The notes: generated from the letters alone by a model not told the origin. Counted from the stretch's first letter, positions 35,553-45,617 are shown. The stretch: 51,829 nucleotides of DNA from Flavobacteriales bacterium UBA720 (GCA_002297505.1 DBLQ01000046.1:1-51829), one strand, 5' to 3'. Numbers and translations: made by a program.

Positions 35553-35697
35553 AGGTCGCTCCTCCGGAGCTCGTTTGTATGTACTTCATTTTTTCTATTA
35601 ACAGTAAATCCCTCTGGGATTTTAAAAAGTTCCGTTAGGAACGAACTGCTAATAGAAAATAATTAGTCAGTGAATTAAAGCTCTAGAAGAGCGACCT
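35553..35697. repeat. Nested multi-hairpin repeat element upstream of PL11
   Basis: The outer arms AGGTCGCTC (35553-35561) and GAGCGACCT (35689-35697) are exact complements. Inside, TTTTCTATTA-a-CAGT (35591-35605) pairs with ACTG-c-TAATAGAAAA (35645-35659), enclosing two small hairpins, AATCCC-tct-GGGATT and GTTCC-gtta-GGAAC. The whole could fold as a branched cruciform or RNA. It lies between the GATase-like gene and PL11. Confidence 0.72.
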
Positions 35698-35810
35698 GTT
35701 AATTGTATTTCAATTTTTTTTTCCACAAGAATAATTACTTTACTTTTTACCAAAAACGCGTGCTTTTCGAAATACCGTTTGTTTCTTTGATTTTTTGCGT
35801 TGAATTGCTC

Positions 35811-35891
35811 GCAGCCCGACTTGAGCGGAAATCCTTTTTGTGTAGCAAAGCGGAACAAAAAAATTGGGAGCGGAAGGCGGAAAAAGCTGCC
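35811..35891. repeat. Dispersed intergenic palindromic repeat, copy 2 (GCAGCCCGACTTGAGCGGA type)
   Basis: It begins GCAGCCCGACTTGAGCGGA and ends GGCGGAAAAAGCTGCCC, the same ends as the repeat at 6706-6812 but in the opposite orientation and with a different middle. Together with the nested element it fills the 427-bp gap from 35510 to 35936. Confidence 0.7.
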
Positions 35892-35936
35892 CAAATAATT
35901 CTAATTACACAACTTCAATCGATTGCACAAATCCAA

Positions 35937-36740
35937 TTATTTTTTAGAAACCTGCTTCAGCAACCACTTTACCCATTCTTCAGTTCCCTGATAATTGGTG
36001 AAATCTATCGGAAGTTTTTTGCCGTCGATATACTCGTTGTAGCACCACGGATCTCCCAATGCGAAAACGGTTCCTTTTCCGACTTTTGCAATTGCTCCAA
36101 TGTTCTTGTCTTCTGCCGTCAAAATGGCTTTGGCAGGAGCTTTTACGTCCATTGAACTTACTTCTTTCATATATAATTTTTGCTCGGAGAAAATCTCGTT
36201 TCCAGCCGGAACCATTACTTTTCCCTGCTCAAATTCCCTTTTCTGAACGCGGTTGTAACTGTCATCATTGAAATGAATCCCGAATTCTCCCGCCAATTTG
36301 TTGAAATGTTCAAATTCAGAATTGTCATTGTCATTGCTCATTAAAACCAAAACACCACCTTTTTTCACCCATTCTGTAAGGTTTTTAATGGAATTAGCAT
36401 CAATCAGATTCGCTTTTCCGCCGTATGCTTCCTTGTCGATATCGGGGTCAACGATGATGTAGATGTTGGCTTTTTTCAAATCCTTTTTGGAAGGTGCTGT
36501 CGTCAAAGTACTGATTTCTGCGCCTTGTTTTTGGAAGATTTTGCCCAACAAAGAGAATCCGCCGTTGGAGGTGTCGTTCCACGTGTAATGCCAGGATTCC
36601 AGAACTTTGGTTTCTTTATTTTCCTTTTTTTCGTTGTTGAAAAAGTTATCCAAAACAACTTTCGGTTTGTTTTGGGCATTGGAAAATCCGAATGTGAGGA
36701 GTGTTCCTAATGCTAATGTTTTTACGATATTCTGCTTCAT
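35937..36740 (-). CDS. Secreted GATase-like protein (DUF4350-like)
   Basis: A 267-residue protein with a signal peptide (about 1-22, ending SNAQ). The body looks like a glutamine-amidotransferase-like alpha/beta fold: VVLDNFFNNE, HYTWNDTSNGGFSLLGKIF, ANIYIIVDPDIDKEA, LTEWVKKGGVLVLMSND, VGKGTVFALGDPWCYNEYID. A similar module is, to my knowledge, found fused to or beside GH105/GH88 hydrolases. No Cys-His-Glu triad of active amidotransferases is evident, so a binding or accessory role is likely. Its place between GH106 and PL11 ties it to rhamnogalacturonan use. Function unknown. Confidence 0.65.
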   Translation of the reverse strand: MKQNIVKTLALGTLLTFGFSNAQNKPKVVLDNFFNNEKKENKETKVLESWHYTWNDTSNGGFSLLGKIFQKQGAEISTLTTAPSKKDLKKANIYIIVDPDIDKEAYGGKANLIDANSIKNLTEWVKKGGVLVLMSNDNDNSEFEHFNKLAGEFGIHFNDDSYNRVQKREFEQGKVMVPAGNEIFSEQKLYMKEVSSMDVKAPAKAILTAEDKNIGAIAKVGKGTVFALGDPWCYNEYIDGKKLPIDFTNYQGTEEWVKWLLKQVSKK

Positions 36741-36881
36741 ATCTATTTATTTTAAATTATTTGTTGGTTTTTCGCAAAGACGCAAGTTAATGAGAAAAAT
36801 ACTTTTTTAAGGCGCAAAGATTTTATCTTCGATAAAATTATTTTGTCACTTTTTCAACAAATAATATTTCATTTTTATAAT

Positions 36882-39653
36882 TTATTTTGAGTAAAACACT
36901 GGAATTAATTGAATTTCACCATCCAAACCTGAAGGTTGTACTTTCCAATTGGAAGCATCGAACGGTTTGTAGTCGATGTTGACAAAATTAATTTCGTGGT
37001 AATTTCGCCATTGGATTTTATTCTGGTCCATATAACGGATTCGGTTGACCATCAGGTTGGAAACCTCAATCTGAATGGTATTTTTTCCCTTTTTCAAATA
37101 TTTTCCGACGTTGATTTCAAACGGAAGACTCCACACAATTCCGGCATCCTGACCGTTGATAATGACTTTTGCACTTTCATATAATTTGTCGAATTTCAGT
37201 AAAAAATCGTCGGCTTTTTTATTTAATTTGAATGAAGTTGCGTAAACTCCTGTTCCTGAAAAACTCTGCGTTGAAGCGTCTTCCGTGAAATTCGTCCAAG
37301 GTTGAAGTTTATCCAATGTTTTTGATTTCGGAAGTTCGGGTCCGCCTTCTTTGAAAGTCAGTTGCCAAGGTTGGTTTAAAACAATCGGAGCATCTGTTTT
37401 TTCAGCATATTTCCATTTTGGAATTGAATTATCCGGAGTTTCCGAAGCTTTTATAATCAAAGATTCTCCTGATTTCAGTTGAACTTTAACGGAATTGTTC
37501 TGCGTTTCAGCAATTCCGAATTCTCCGTTTTCAGGATTCATTAAGGCAACCTGTTTTCCGATAAAATTCAATGGAATATTTTGATTGATTTCTTTTGAAG
37601 TGTGATTGACAATGTAATAATATTTTCCACCGTCGAACTTTCTTCTGACGAATTTCAATCCTGTATCCGTCAGTTTTTCTCTTTCAATTTTTAAATATTC
37701 CAACGCTTTTTCAACATCAGAACTCAATACAATTTTTCCTTTTCCGAATGTTGCTGATTTTAAATTTCCATCTTGCTGAAAAGGAATTTTTGCCCATAAA
37801 GATTGTAATTCGTTTCTTCTTTTTTCAAATTCAAAAAATCCCGGAACGTCTTTTGGCTCGCTTTGAAAAATTACAGAAGCTCCATTTTGTGCCAAGTTTA
37901 AAATATTTTTTAACGTTGATTCTGAAAAATAATTCAGTTGAGGAATAATCAAAACTTTATAAGAGCCACCATTTTTAGAAACCTGGATATTCTGATTTTC
38001 AAACTTCGCTTCACCAATCATTTTATCCGAAATCATATCGAGAGAATAGCCGGATTTTCCTAATTTCTCAAGGTTTTCATAGAATACAGTCGGATGCAGC
38101 CATTTTTCAATATTATGAATTTTGAACGCCATATCCTTTCCTTTCGGATTTGCCCATTGGTCGTACACCGGCCAGTACATCAGGATTTCGTTATCTGATT
38201 TTCCGCTTTGTAATACTGATTGTGTTCTTTCGATGTAAGAATTTAAACCTTTAATATTCGGCCACAAAGAATTCTCCGGAACGAAATTCGTCGAAGCATA
38301 AAACAACCAGCCCGGAAACTGAACATCAGCCGGTGTATACGTCGTTCCGTGATAAAAAATGTGATTAATTCCTGATAAAAAAATCTGCTCAGCTTCCGGT
38401 TTTACCTGCGACCAGGATGTTTTGAAATGCTCAGTCAGCCAAGTGAAAGATTCGTTGGAAATCAAAGGTTTTCCGGTAATATTGGCTGCCGAAGATGCGA
38501 ATTTCAGCATATTGATGTCGGGAATTTCCTTTGTATTGATGTCTTCCAGATTTCTTCTCAAACCCTGAATATCGAATTTTGTACTTCCGAAAGTTTCCGA
38601 TTCAGGAATATCGACTGCGGCGTATAAATCCAGTAAATTTCCCGGCGAACCGTGTGCCTGATTGGTATTTTTTGAGCTTTTGGAATGCGCCCAATTCGTG
38701 AAATTTTCTGTAAAATTCTGCAAAATCAGTTCGCTCATCGTTTCTCGATAATCAGATTTTATTCTTCCTGCCAATTCGCTTTCTTCATCGCTCACCAAAT
38801 ATTTGATGTATGGAGCTAAATCATAACCTCTTCTTTTTTTGAATTCTTCTTTAAAATCGGCAGTCCAGTCGGCGCCGTAAACCTCATAACTGTCATTGAA
38901 AAACGAACGGATTCCATAGTTTGAATTTCCAAAAGCTTTGTCAAATGTTTTCAGATAATCTTTCGTTGCATCGGGAGAAAAATGGTCTAACGTATAGCCA
39001 TCGCCCCCCAGAGCGGCACGTTTTACTTTCTGTAACGTTTTACCCACAAAAACTGCATAAATTGTCCATTTTCCAGAGGTTGGTTTCCAATTTAAAGTTC
39101 CGTCCTGAGTCACTTTATCTGTTAAAACAACAGATTCATTTTTCTCGTTGTAAGCGGTAACGATATCTAATTTTATGGTTTTTAAATTCTTCTGTTTTTC
39201 GTCTTTTAAAACAATCTTTTCAGAAAATTTTTCATTGGGTTGAATGTCATAAGTTTGAACAATCATTTTCGTTGCCGCGTCCTGTTCATTAACTTGTGGT
39301 CCGCCGATTGGCCAGCCTGTTCCAACTGCCATATCAACACCCATTTTCAGACTTTTGGCTTTATTTGTTGTGAACTGCAGCATCTTCATCCATTCCGGAG
39401 AAAGGTAATTGATGTACTTATTCTCAAACCCTTTTGCGCCGTAAATCGGGACAATTTCTACTCCACCGAAACCTGCCTTGGAAAGGGTTGTCAATTGTTT
39501 GTCCAGACCTTTTTCATCAACCGCACTTCCCATCCACCACCAGCGCGTCCACGGTTGAGCGGTATTGGTTGCTTTTGGCCACGGATTTTGTGCAGAAAGA
39601 TTTCCGAAGGCAAAACAGAGAACGCTTAGTTTGACTATATTTTTAATTTTCAT
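36882..39653 (-). CDS. Alpha-L-rhamnosidase, GH106
   Basis: A 923-residue secreted enzyme. The signal peptide ends near residue 22 (NLSAQ). PWTRWWWMGSAVDEKGL, AGFGGVEIVPIYGAKGF, and MAVGTGWPIGGPQV are hallmarks of GH106 N-termini; SFFNDSYEVYGADWT and NESFTWLTEHF carry acidic residues expected in the TIM-barrel site. The last 160 residues form a GH2-like galactose-binding domain (GTGVYATSFKL, VIINGQDAGIVWSLPFEINV, IQIEVSNLMVNRIRYMD). It would release L-rhamnose for RhaT. I use ATG 39653, eight codons into the longest frame, since it gives a normal signal peptide. Confidence 0.9.
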   Translation of the reverse strand: MKIKNIVKLSVLCFAFGNLSAQNPWPKATNTAQPWTRWWWMGSAVDEKGLDKQLTTLSKAGFGGVEIVPIYGAKGFENKYINYLSPEWMKMLQFTTNKAKSLKMGVDMAVGTGWPIGGPQVNEQDAATKMIVQTYDIQPNEKFSEKIVLKDEKQKNLKTIKLDIVTAYNEKNESVVLTDKVTQDGTLNWKPTSGKWTIYAVFVGKTLQKVKRAALGGDGYTLDHFSPDATKDYLKTFDKAFGNSNYGIRSFFNDSYEVYGADWTADFKEEFKKRRGYDLAPYIKYLVSDEESELAGRIKSDYRETMSELILQNFTENFTNWAHSKSSKNTNQAHGSPGNLLDLYAAVDIPESETFGSTKFDIQGLRRNLEDINTKEIPDINMLKFASSAANITGKPLISNESFTWLTEHFKTSWSQVKPEAEQIFLSGINHIFYHGTTYTPADVQFPGWLFYASTNFVPENSLWPNIKGLNSYIERTQSVLQSGKSDNEILMYWPVYDQWANPKGKDMAFKIHNIEKWLHPTVFYENLEKLGKSGYSLDMISDKMIGEAKFENQNIQVSKNGGSYKVLIIPQLNYFSESTLKNILNLAQNGASVIFQSEPKDVPGFFEFEKRRNELQSLWAKIPFQQDGNLKSATFGKGKIVLSSDVEKALEYLKIEREKLTDTGLKFVRRKFDGGKYYYIVNHTSKEINQNIPLNFIGKQVALMNPENGEFGIAETQNNSVKVQLKSGESLIIKASETPDNSIPKWKYAEKTDAPIVLNQPWQLTFKEGGPELPKSKTLDKLQPWTNFTEDASTQSFSGTGVYATSFKLNKKADDFLLKFDKLYESAKVIINGQDAGIVWSLPFEINVGKYLKKGKNTIQIEVSNLMVNRIRYMDQNKIQWRNYHEINFVNIDYKPFDASNWKVQPSGLDGEIQLIPVFYSK

Positions 39654-39811
39654 TACTTTACTTTTAAATTTAACCACGCTTTAAATTAACCACAAAAGTC
39701 ACAAAAGATTTTGGACACATTAGTTATTTTAAGTTTGTGATTCGGCATTTGAAAAGAGCACATTAATTTTAAAAACCAGAGATTTTTTTTTCAAAATCTG
39801 TTACTGATTTC

Positions 39812-40021
39812 GCCCTTTCAGGGCTTGCTCTCATTCTTATTCATTTTATCATTGGGCTTCACCCAATGCTTCTGAAAATCGTCCTTTCAGGACTTAAAAT
39901 CTCCCCAAATTTTCAATTTCATCGAAATGATTCCCACTACCCTAAAGGGAGTAATTTTGATTAAGTTTTCAAAGAAATTTTGCTCCCTTTAGGGTTGGGG
40001 AAAACAAAATTTCTTTGAAAA
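39812..40021. repeat. Cluster of four palindromic hairpins between GH106 and CE12
   Basis: In order: GCCCT-ttc-AGGGC (39812-39824); CATTGGG-cttca-CCCAATG (39850-39868); GTCCT-ttc-AGGAC (39881-39893); and a nested pair in which a perfect 17-bp inverted repeat (39966-39982 with 40005-40021) encloses CTCCCTTTAGGG, itself mirrored at 39940-39951. The second and third hairpins match the element at 23386-23431. The nested pair begins 11 bp past the CE12 stop and may act as its terminator. The rest of the 379-bp gap (39654-40032) holds a half-copy of the AACCACAAAAGTCACAAAAG word and no gene. Confidence 0.75.
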
Positions 40022-40032
40022 TCATTTGATAA

Positions 40033-41355
40033 TTAATTTCCATCAGGTTTTAGAGATTCCATAAAAACAGATTCCGGCCAATGGAATTTTTCAACATCAT
40101 CGGGTTTATTGGGGTTAAAATATTTATAATTCTTTGAAATGTATTTCTTCAACGGTAAATTTTGGTCAACGATAGATTTTACGACACATTTTGCTAATTC
40201 GTAAGCTCCGTAAGGATTAAAATGCGTATCGTCCGCCAAAGCATTCGGTTGATTGGGATAAGCGTTTGCGGGATAATAGACAAATGCTTTCTTCGCCGCT
40301 TCTGGTCCCATCGCTTCGAACAATATTTTGCTTAATGCATTCAAATCAATCAAATCCACTTTTTCTTCTTTTGCAATTTCTCTCATTGCGTCAGGAAAAT
40401 CGTCTAAAGTGTTGACAATTTTATTGTTTTCATCAAAAACTCTGCGGTTCATTGAAGTGACCAAAACCGGAATTGCGACTAATTGTCTGGCTTTTTGAAT
40501 CCATTCTTTTAATCTTTTTCGATAACCTGATTTTGTACTGTTTCCTGCTTTTTGGTCGTTGTGACCGAATTGGATAAATAAATAATCTCCCGATTTTATT
40601 TGAGTCCAGATTTTATCGATTCGGTGGCGGTCTTCGAATGCTTTTAAGGTTTCACCGCTCTCGGCATAATTAGCAATCACCACTTCATTCGGAACGAAAA
40701 AATACGGCAACATCTGTCCCCAAGAAGCCCACGGTTCATATTGCGCATCAACAACCGTTGAATCTCCCGTTAAATAAATGGTTTTCGCCGTTTTGTTCGG
40801 TTGAATAATTATTGAGCATACCTTCGGAGCTTTATCATTAAATTCAATTGTCAATAAATTGTCCCAATGTAAATATTTTGTTTCTCTCGGTTTTAATTTT
40901 ACAATTCCGATTTTTTCGCCGTTTTGATTTCTGATAATGCTGTCTTTTACGTGAACTGAAATTTGTTTTTCAACAATTTCGCCCTGTTTTGTTTTAATAT
41001 CACTTAACATCAATCGGCGGTTTTCTACACGGACTGTTGTTTCCGAAGTTCCTTTTGTATCGCCTAAATTCAGTTGAATGTTATAATTTCCTTCAGGAAT
41101 CGCCACCGAAAAATAGAAAGGTCTGTCACTTGTGATAAAATCTCCCATCAAAGCATTTCCGCCATTGTCAACAGATTTTAAACCCGAAATATCCATAAAA
41201 CCATACCCAATTTTCCTGTCAAATTTTGAAGTCGAATGAATTGGAATAAAACCTTTTTTTACTCTTTCTCCGCCAAAATCAAATTTGAAGCTGGTTTGCT
41301 GTCCGAAATAAAATGAACAGATACATAACACTAAAAATGGAACTATTTTACTCAT
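40033..41355 (-). CDS. Two-domain rhamnogalacturonan acetylesterase, CE12-like
   Basis: A 440-residue secreted esterase. The signal peptide (about 1-18, ending FGQQ) is followed by a beta-sandwich of about 165 residues (FKFDFGGERVKKGFIP, YNIQLNLGDTKGTSETTVRVENRRLML) that resembles the N-terminal domain of YxiM/CE12 relatives. The SGNH domain carries GDST (block I), QFGHNDQK (block III) and DDTHFNPYGA (block V). It deacetylates rhamnogalacturonan. The ATG lies 2 bp beyond the stop of the frameshifted GH2 gene, which indicates tight coupling. Confidence 0.88.
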   Translation of the reverse strand: MSKIVPFLVLCICSFYFGQQTSFKFDFGGERVKKGFIPIHSTSKFDRKIGYGFMDISGLKSVDNGGNALMGDFITSDRPFYFSVAIPEGNYNIQLNLGDTKGTSETTVRVENRRLMLSDIKTKQGEIVEKQISVHVKDSIIRNQNGEKIGIVKLKPRETKYLHWDNLLTIEFNDKAPKVCSIIIQPNKTAKTIYLTGDSTVVDAQYEPWASWGQMLPYFFVPNEVVIANYAESGETLKAFEDRHRIDKIWTQIKSGDYLFIQFGHNDQKAGNSTKSGYRKRLKEWIQKARQLVAIPVLVTSMNRRVFDENNKIVNTLDDFPDAMREIAKEEKVDLIDLNALSKILFEAMGPEAAKKAFVYYPANAYPNQPNALADDTHFNPYGAYELAKCVVKSIVDQNLPLKKYISKNYKYFNPNKPDDVEKFHWPESVFMESLKPDGN

Positions 41356-41357
41356 TA

Positions 41358-44214
41358 TTAATCTGTTAAAATATTTTCTTTCGGCATTGTAAACTGTTTA
41401 TTTTCATCGCCCAAATCAGGCAATCCGAAGTAGAAATACAAGGTTCTTTTAAATGTTCCGTGCAAATGATTCAATTCGCTTTCCGGTCCTAACGATTCGG
41501 TTTTATCGTTAATGTTAAACGCCAAAACAGTTCCCAACGGTGGAATCGCATCGAGGAAAGAAATATTCCCGCTTGGCAATTTCGTATAACCTTCCGCGCC
41601 ATAAATTCCGTAAAAGTCGAAAAGTCTGACGAACATTTTTTCTTCTTTGGTTCCGACCGTAATTTTTCCTTCCGCAGTATCGAATTGCAACCAAGAAACG
41701 TCATCGAAATAGCCTTTAAATTCAGGATAAATCCACGGTGATTGTCCGGTTCTTGTTGAGTTTTTCAAATTCTGCCAAACATTGTAAGTTTGTCCTTGAG
41801 TTCTGTTTTTCCAAACGTGGTAAGGTCCTTTGCCAAGCCATTTTGCATTGATAACATAATTTTCAGGATAGTCGAAGCTTACTCCTGAAAATTTGATAAT
41901 CTCCAGACAAAGAATATTCGTAATTCAATTCTAAAATCCCGTTTGGATTGAGTTTCCAGATTATCTTATTTCCATTTTTATAATTAGCTTCAATCAGTTG
42001 ATTTTTTCCTTCAGCCAAAGATTTTATGGAAGATAATTCCATTGTTCCGTTCACGAAAACAGGTCCGTTTTTGAAGGTCATTTTTTTGCCTTTCTTATCG
42101 ACAATGACTGATTTTAATAAGCCGTCTTTTTTCCCAATAGCAAATTCTTTTTCGTCTGATTTTAGAATAAACAATGAATCATTTTCAACGACAGAAACCG
42201 GGTTTGTTTTAATTAAAGATTTAGAAAATTGTTCCGAAATTTCCTCATTCGACTTCAATTTCCAGGTCCAGGTATAAATTTCTTTTCCGGCAGCATCTGT
42301 TGCCGTTAATAATAAACCTTCATTTTCTTTCCAGTTTGCAGGAAGATTTAGATTGATATGTCCTTTTTCTGTCGGTTGAATATTTGGTGATTCTACTTTT
42401 CCATTTTGAAGAACATCAAAACCCGATTCAGAAGAAAATGGTGTTTTAAACTTAATTAATTTCCACTCAAACTGACAATCCTTTAGATTTGTAAAGTGAT
42501 AACGGTTTTCAACTGGAATGATTCCGTTAAAATCATTTGGTAATGTTTTCAAATCAATTTTTACAGGACTGTAAATTTCCCGAATCGCATAAAAACTGCC
42601 TTCCTTTTCACGATGTGGCCCTAAAACTCCGTCGGGAGCATTAATTGCATTCACATCAATCTGATTATTGAAATCCGTTCGCACCAAACCTTCATCAACA
42701 AATGCCCACAAAAAACCGCCCGCTCCTTTTTTGGAATTCCAGTGAAGCTCCCAATAATCGGCCAGTGAAGTTCCGCCACCGCCGTCGTCCTGTGCGTGCA
42801 AAAACTCGGTCGGCATATAGATATTTTCGCCTTCAAGAATTTTTTTTGTGCTGTAATAATCTTCGTAATGATTGCAGTCGATGCCGTTGAAAGCATTTCC
42901 AGGTTTGTGATGGGCGTGAATGACGGGACGGTTTGACAAGTCATATTTTGCAAATTCTGTATCCAGATCAAAATTATGTCCGCCTTCATTTCCGTTGCTC
43001 CAGAAAATAATAGAAGGATGATTGGCATCTCTCTTAACCATTTCTTTCACGAGCTTTTTCCCGACTTCCGTGCTGTATTTTTTTTGCCAACCCGCCAATT
43101 CATCCAAAACATATAAACCGAGCGAATCGCAAATTTTTAAGAATGATTTATTCGGTGGATAATGCGAACAACGAAGGGCGTTCATATTCATTTCTTTGAT
43201 GAGCTGAACGTCCATTAAATCGATATTTTCCGTAACTGCTCTACCCGTTTCCGGCCACCAAACGTGACGGTTGATGCCTTTCATTTTCACCTTGGTTCCG
43301 TTGATGAAAATTCCGTCGCCTTTCCGGATTTCAATGGTTCTGAAACCGAATTTTTCTTCGGTTTGACTGATTGTTTTTTTGTTTTTATTTAAAGTAAATT
43401 TTGCTTTGTATAAATTCGGGGTTTCTGCCGTCCAAAGTTTTGGATTTTTAATGGAAAACTGAATCTGTTTTAAAGTATCGCCTTTTTGGATTTGAACCTG
43501 AGATTCGCCAACCCAATTATTTTTAACATCAAATAATTCTACTTTTATATTGTTGGCAGAATTAATTTCATTTAAATGAATATTTGAACGAAAGGTTCCG
43601 TCTGCTTTAGCATCAATTACCGTTGATGAAATATGTTCTTTCGAAGTTGCTTCCAAATAAACAGGTCGGAAAATTCCGCCTAAAATCCAGTAATCTGCTA
43701 ATCTTTCTGCATTGTTGACGGATTTATCAGCCGACATTTTGGAAACTTTTACTTCGAGAATATTTTCTTTTCCGAATTGAATTTTATCTGAAATATCATA
43801 TTTAAATTCATAAAAAGCACCCTGATGAATGGTTCCGGCTAATTTTCCGTTGATTTTCACTTCCGTATCGGTCATTGAACCTTCAAAGACGATGTTGACC
43901 GTTTTTCCTTTCCACGAATTCGGAACTTTAAATTTGTGTTTGTACAAACCAGTTTCGTCGTGAAACTTGAAGTTTTTGCCATACGTCACATAATCCCGAC
44001 CGTAATTGTACGAACCAAAACCTTGTTGTTCCCAATGAGAGGGCACGTTGATTTTGCTCCAGTTTCCTGATTTTCGTCCTCCGTTTATCCAAAAATCCCA
44101 CTCTTTTGTATGTTCAGCATCTTTCCCAGTTAAAAATTGAATTTCTTTAGACTGAGAAAACAAAAACTGTGAACAGACACATAACAGAGCTAATATTTTG
44201 AAAGAAAAACTCAT
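41358..44214 (-). pseudogene. GH2 beta-galactosidase, split by one frameshift
   Basis: The first frame (44214 to 41863) encodes 783 residues: signal peptide (to about 20), sugar-binding domain (about 35-190), Ig-like domain, and TIM barrel with acid/base Glu410 (SNGNEGG) and nucleophile Glu470 (PTEFLHAQ). It then stops. The C-terminal beta-sandwich continues in the next frame (FSGVSFDYPENYV, KWLGKGPYHVWKNR, to TAA at 41358). A single extra A in the CAAATTTT run near 41892-41894 explains the break; removing it would give about 951 residues, normal for a LacZ-like GH2. The start overlaps the GH28 stop by one base (TAATG). Either a recent inactivation, a sequencing error, or slippage. A working enzyme would remove galactose side chains. 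Confidence 0.85.
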
Positions 44215-45587
44215 TATTTTGCAGCAATGTCGGAGTCGTCTTTTTTATCGTAAGATTGCGTAAGAGAAGCTACTTTCGTCACATTGACTTTGGTTTGCTT
44301 TAAATTTTGAATGTTACTCAAATTTTCCATTTCAGGTTTCAGAGCCTTAACTTTAAAATTTTCAAAAGTGAAATCTTTTAAATCAAACAAATCCGATTTC
44401 TCAATAGAAAATGCTGTTTCGCAACTTAAATCTATATTTTTGATGGTAATATTATTGGCCAATCCTTTTCTCGGTCTTGCTTCGCCTTTCAAATCAAAAA
44501 ACTGATTCCAGCCTTTAGCGTAAATGAAAGTTTTTACGTTTCCTTTGATATTATCAAGCGTGATGTATTCGTAATGCTGAGGCGTGTCTGGGCGCATTTT
44601 CAAGTGTAATAATCTTGAAGCATCTTTCACGGTGGAATTTCTGAAAATGACGTTGTAATTGTGAATCGATTCGCTTCCGCAAGTGAGCGCAGAATGGCAG
44701 AACCCGAAGGTATTGTCCTCGATGATGATGTTTCTGTTTTCTCCGTTATTCGGGTCTGTATCCGCTTTTGGACCTTTCCCTCCTTTTAACGCAATCGCAT
44801 CGTCATTGACCGACATATAACAGTTTTTTACCAGGAAATTTGAACAGGCATCGATGTCAATGGCGTCTGTACTTGGTGCTTTTACCGGTTCTTTCGGTGC
44901 TAAAATCGTTAAGTTTAATAATTTTACGAATTCACTTTTATAATAATGAGTGCTCCAAAACGGAGAATTTTTTACTGTAATTCCTTCAATCTGAATATTT
45001 TTAGAATTGGAAACGTAGATTATTCTTGGTCTCATCTCATCCATATTGGTACATTTAGGATTCCATTCTCTTCTTTTCCAGAATGATTTCCAGAATCTTA
45101 ATCCGTTTCCGTCAAGTGTTCCTTTCCCAGAAATCTTGAAGCCATCTAATCCGTCTGCATTAATCAAAGCCGGAAAATATTTCACAGTCTGACCTTCCAT
45201 TCTTGTAGTCACGACAGGAAAATCGTTGATATCATCGCTTCCTTTTAATTTTGCTCCGGTTTCTAAATGTAAATGCGTTCCTTGTTTAAAGAAAAGCGAA
45301 CTGATGAGGAAGGTTCCTTTCGGTACGACAATGACACCTCCGTTTTTTGAAGCTTCATCAATGATATTTTGGACCTGTTTTGTCTGAAGAATTGTACTGT
45401 CGTTCTTTACTCCAAAATCTGTGATGATGTATTTCTTGCCTAATTTATTGATATCTGTTGGTTTGTTTTCTTTAAACCATTTCGGAATGGCGGTTCCGTC
45501 TGGGAATTTATCCTGACTTTTAAATCCTGAAAAAGAAAAAAGAAGTGAAAAAGTTAAGAAGAGCTGAGATATATTTTGAAATGTCAT
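44214..45587 (-). CDS. Divergent GH28 (rhamnogalacturonase-like)
   Basis: A 457-residue secreted beta-helix enzyme. The signal peptide covers about residues 1-21. GH28 landmarks are altered: STDAIDID (Asp241) and NDDAIAL (Asp262, Asp263) are kept, the GHG motif becomes FCHSA (His298), and RIK becomes LKMRP. This pattern suggests rhamnogalacturonan hydrolase or another exo-activity rather than polygalacturonase; the substrate is inferred. The longest frame reaches 45704, but the GCAGGA promoter at 45618-45663 lies inside that extension and the ATG at 45587 gives a normal signal peptide. It is the first gene of the second enzyme operon. Confidence 0.88.
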   Translation of the reverse strand: MTFQNISQLFLTFSLLFSFSGFKSQDKFPDGTAIPKWFKENKPTDINKLGKKYIITDFGVKNDSTILQTKQVQNIIDEASKNGGVIVVPKGTFLISSLFFKQGTHLHLETGAKLKGSDDINDFPVVTTRMEGQTVKYFPALINADGLDGFKISGKGTLDGNGLRFWKSFWKRREWNPKCTNMDEMRPRIIYVSNSKNIQIEGITVKNSPFWSTHYYKSEFVKLLNLTILAPKEPVKAPSTDAIDIDACSNFLVKNCYMSVNDDAIALKGGKGPKADTDPNNGENRNIIIEDNTFGFCHSALTCGSESIHNYNVIFRNSTVKDASRLLHLKMRPDTPQHYEYITLDNIKGNVKTFIYAKGWNQFFDLKGEARPRKGLANNITIKNIDLSCETAFSIEKSDLFDLKDFTFENFKVKALKPEMENLSNIQNLKQTKVNVTKVASLTQSYDKKDDSDIAAK

Positions 45588-45617
45588 AATCGATTTTGTA
45601 TAGCTTTTAAACGATTT

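Noticed and set aside
39812..40021. CRISPR-like array, considered because of several short palindromes in a row
   Set aside because: The hairpins differ from one another, there are no equal-length spacers, and no cas genes are in the window.
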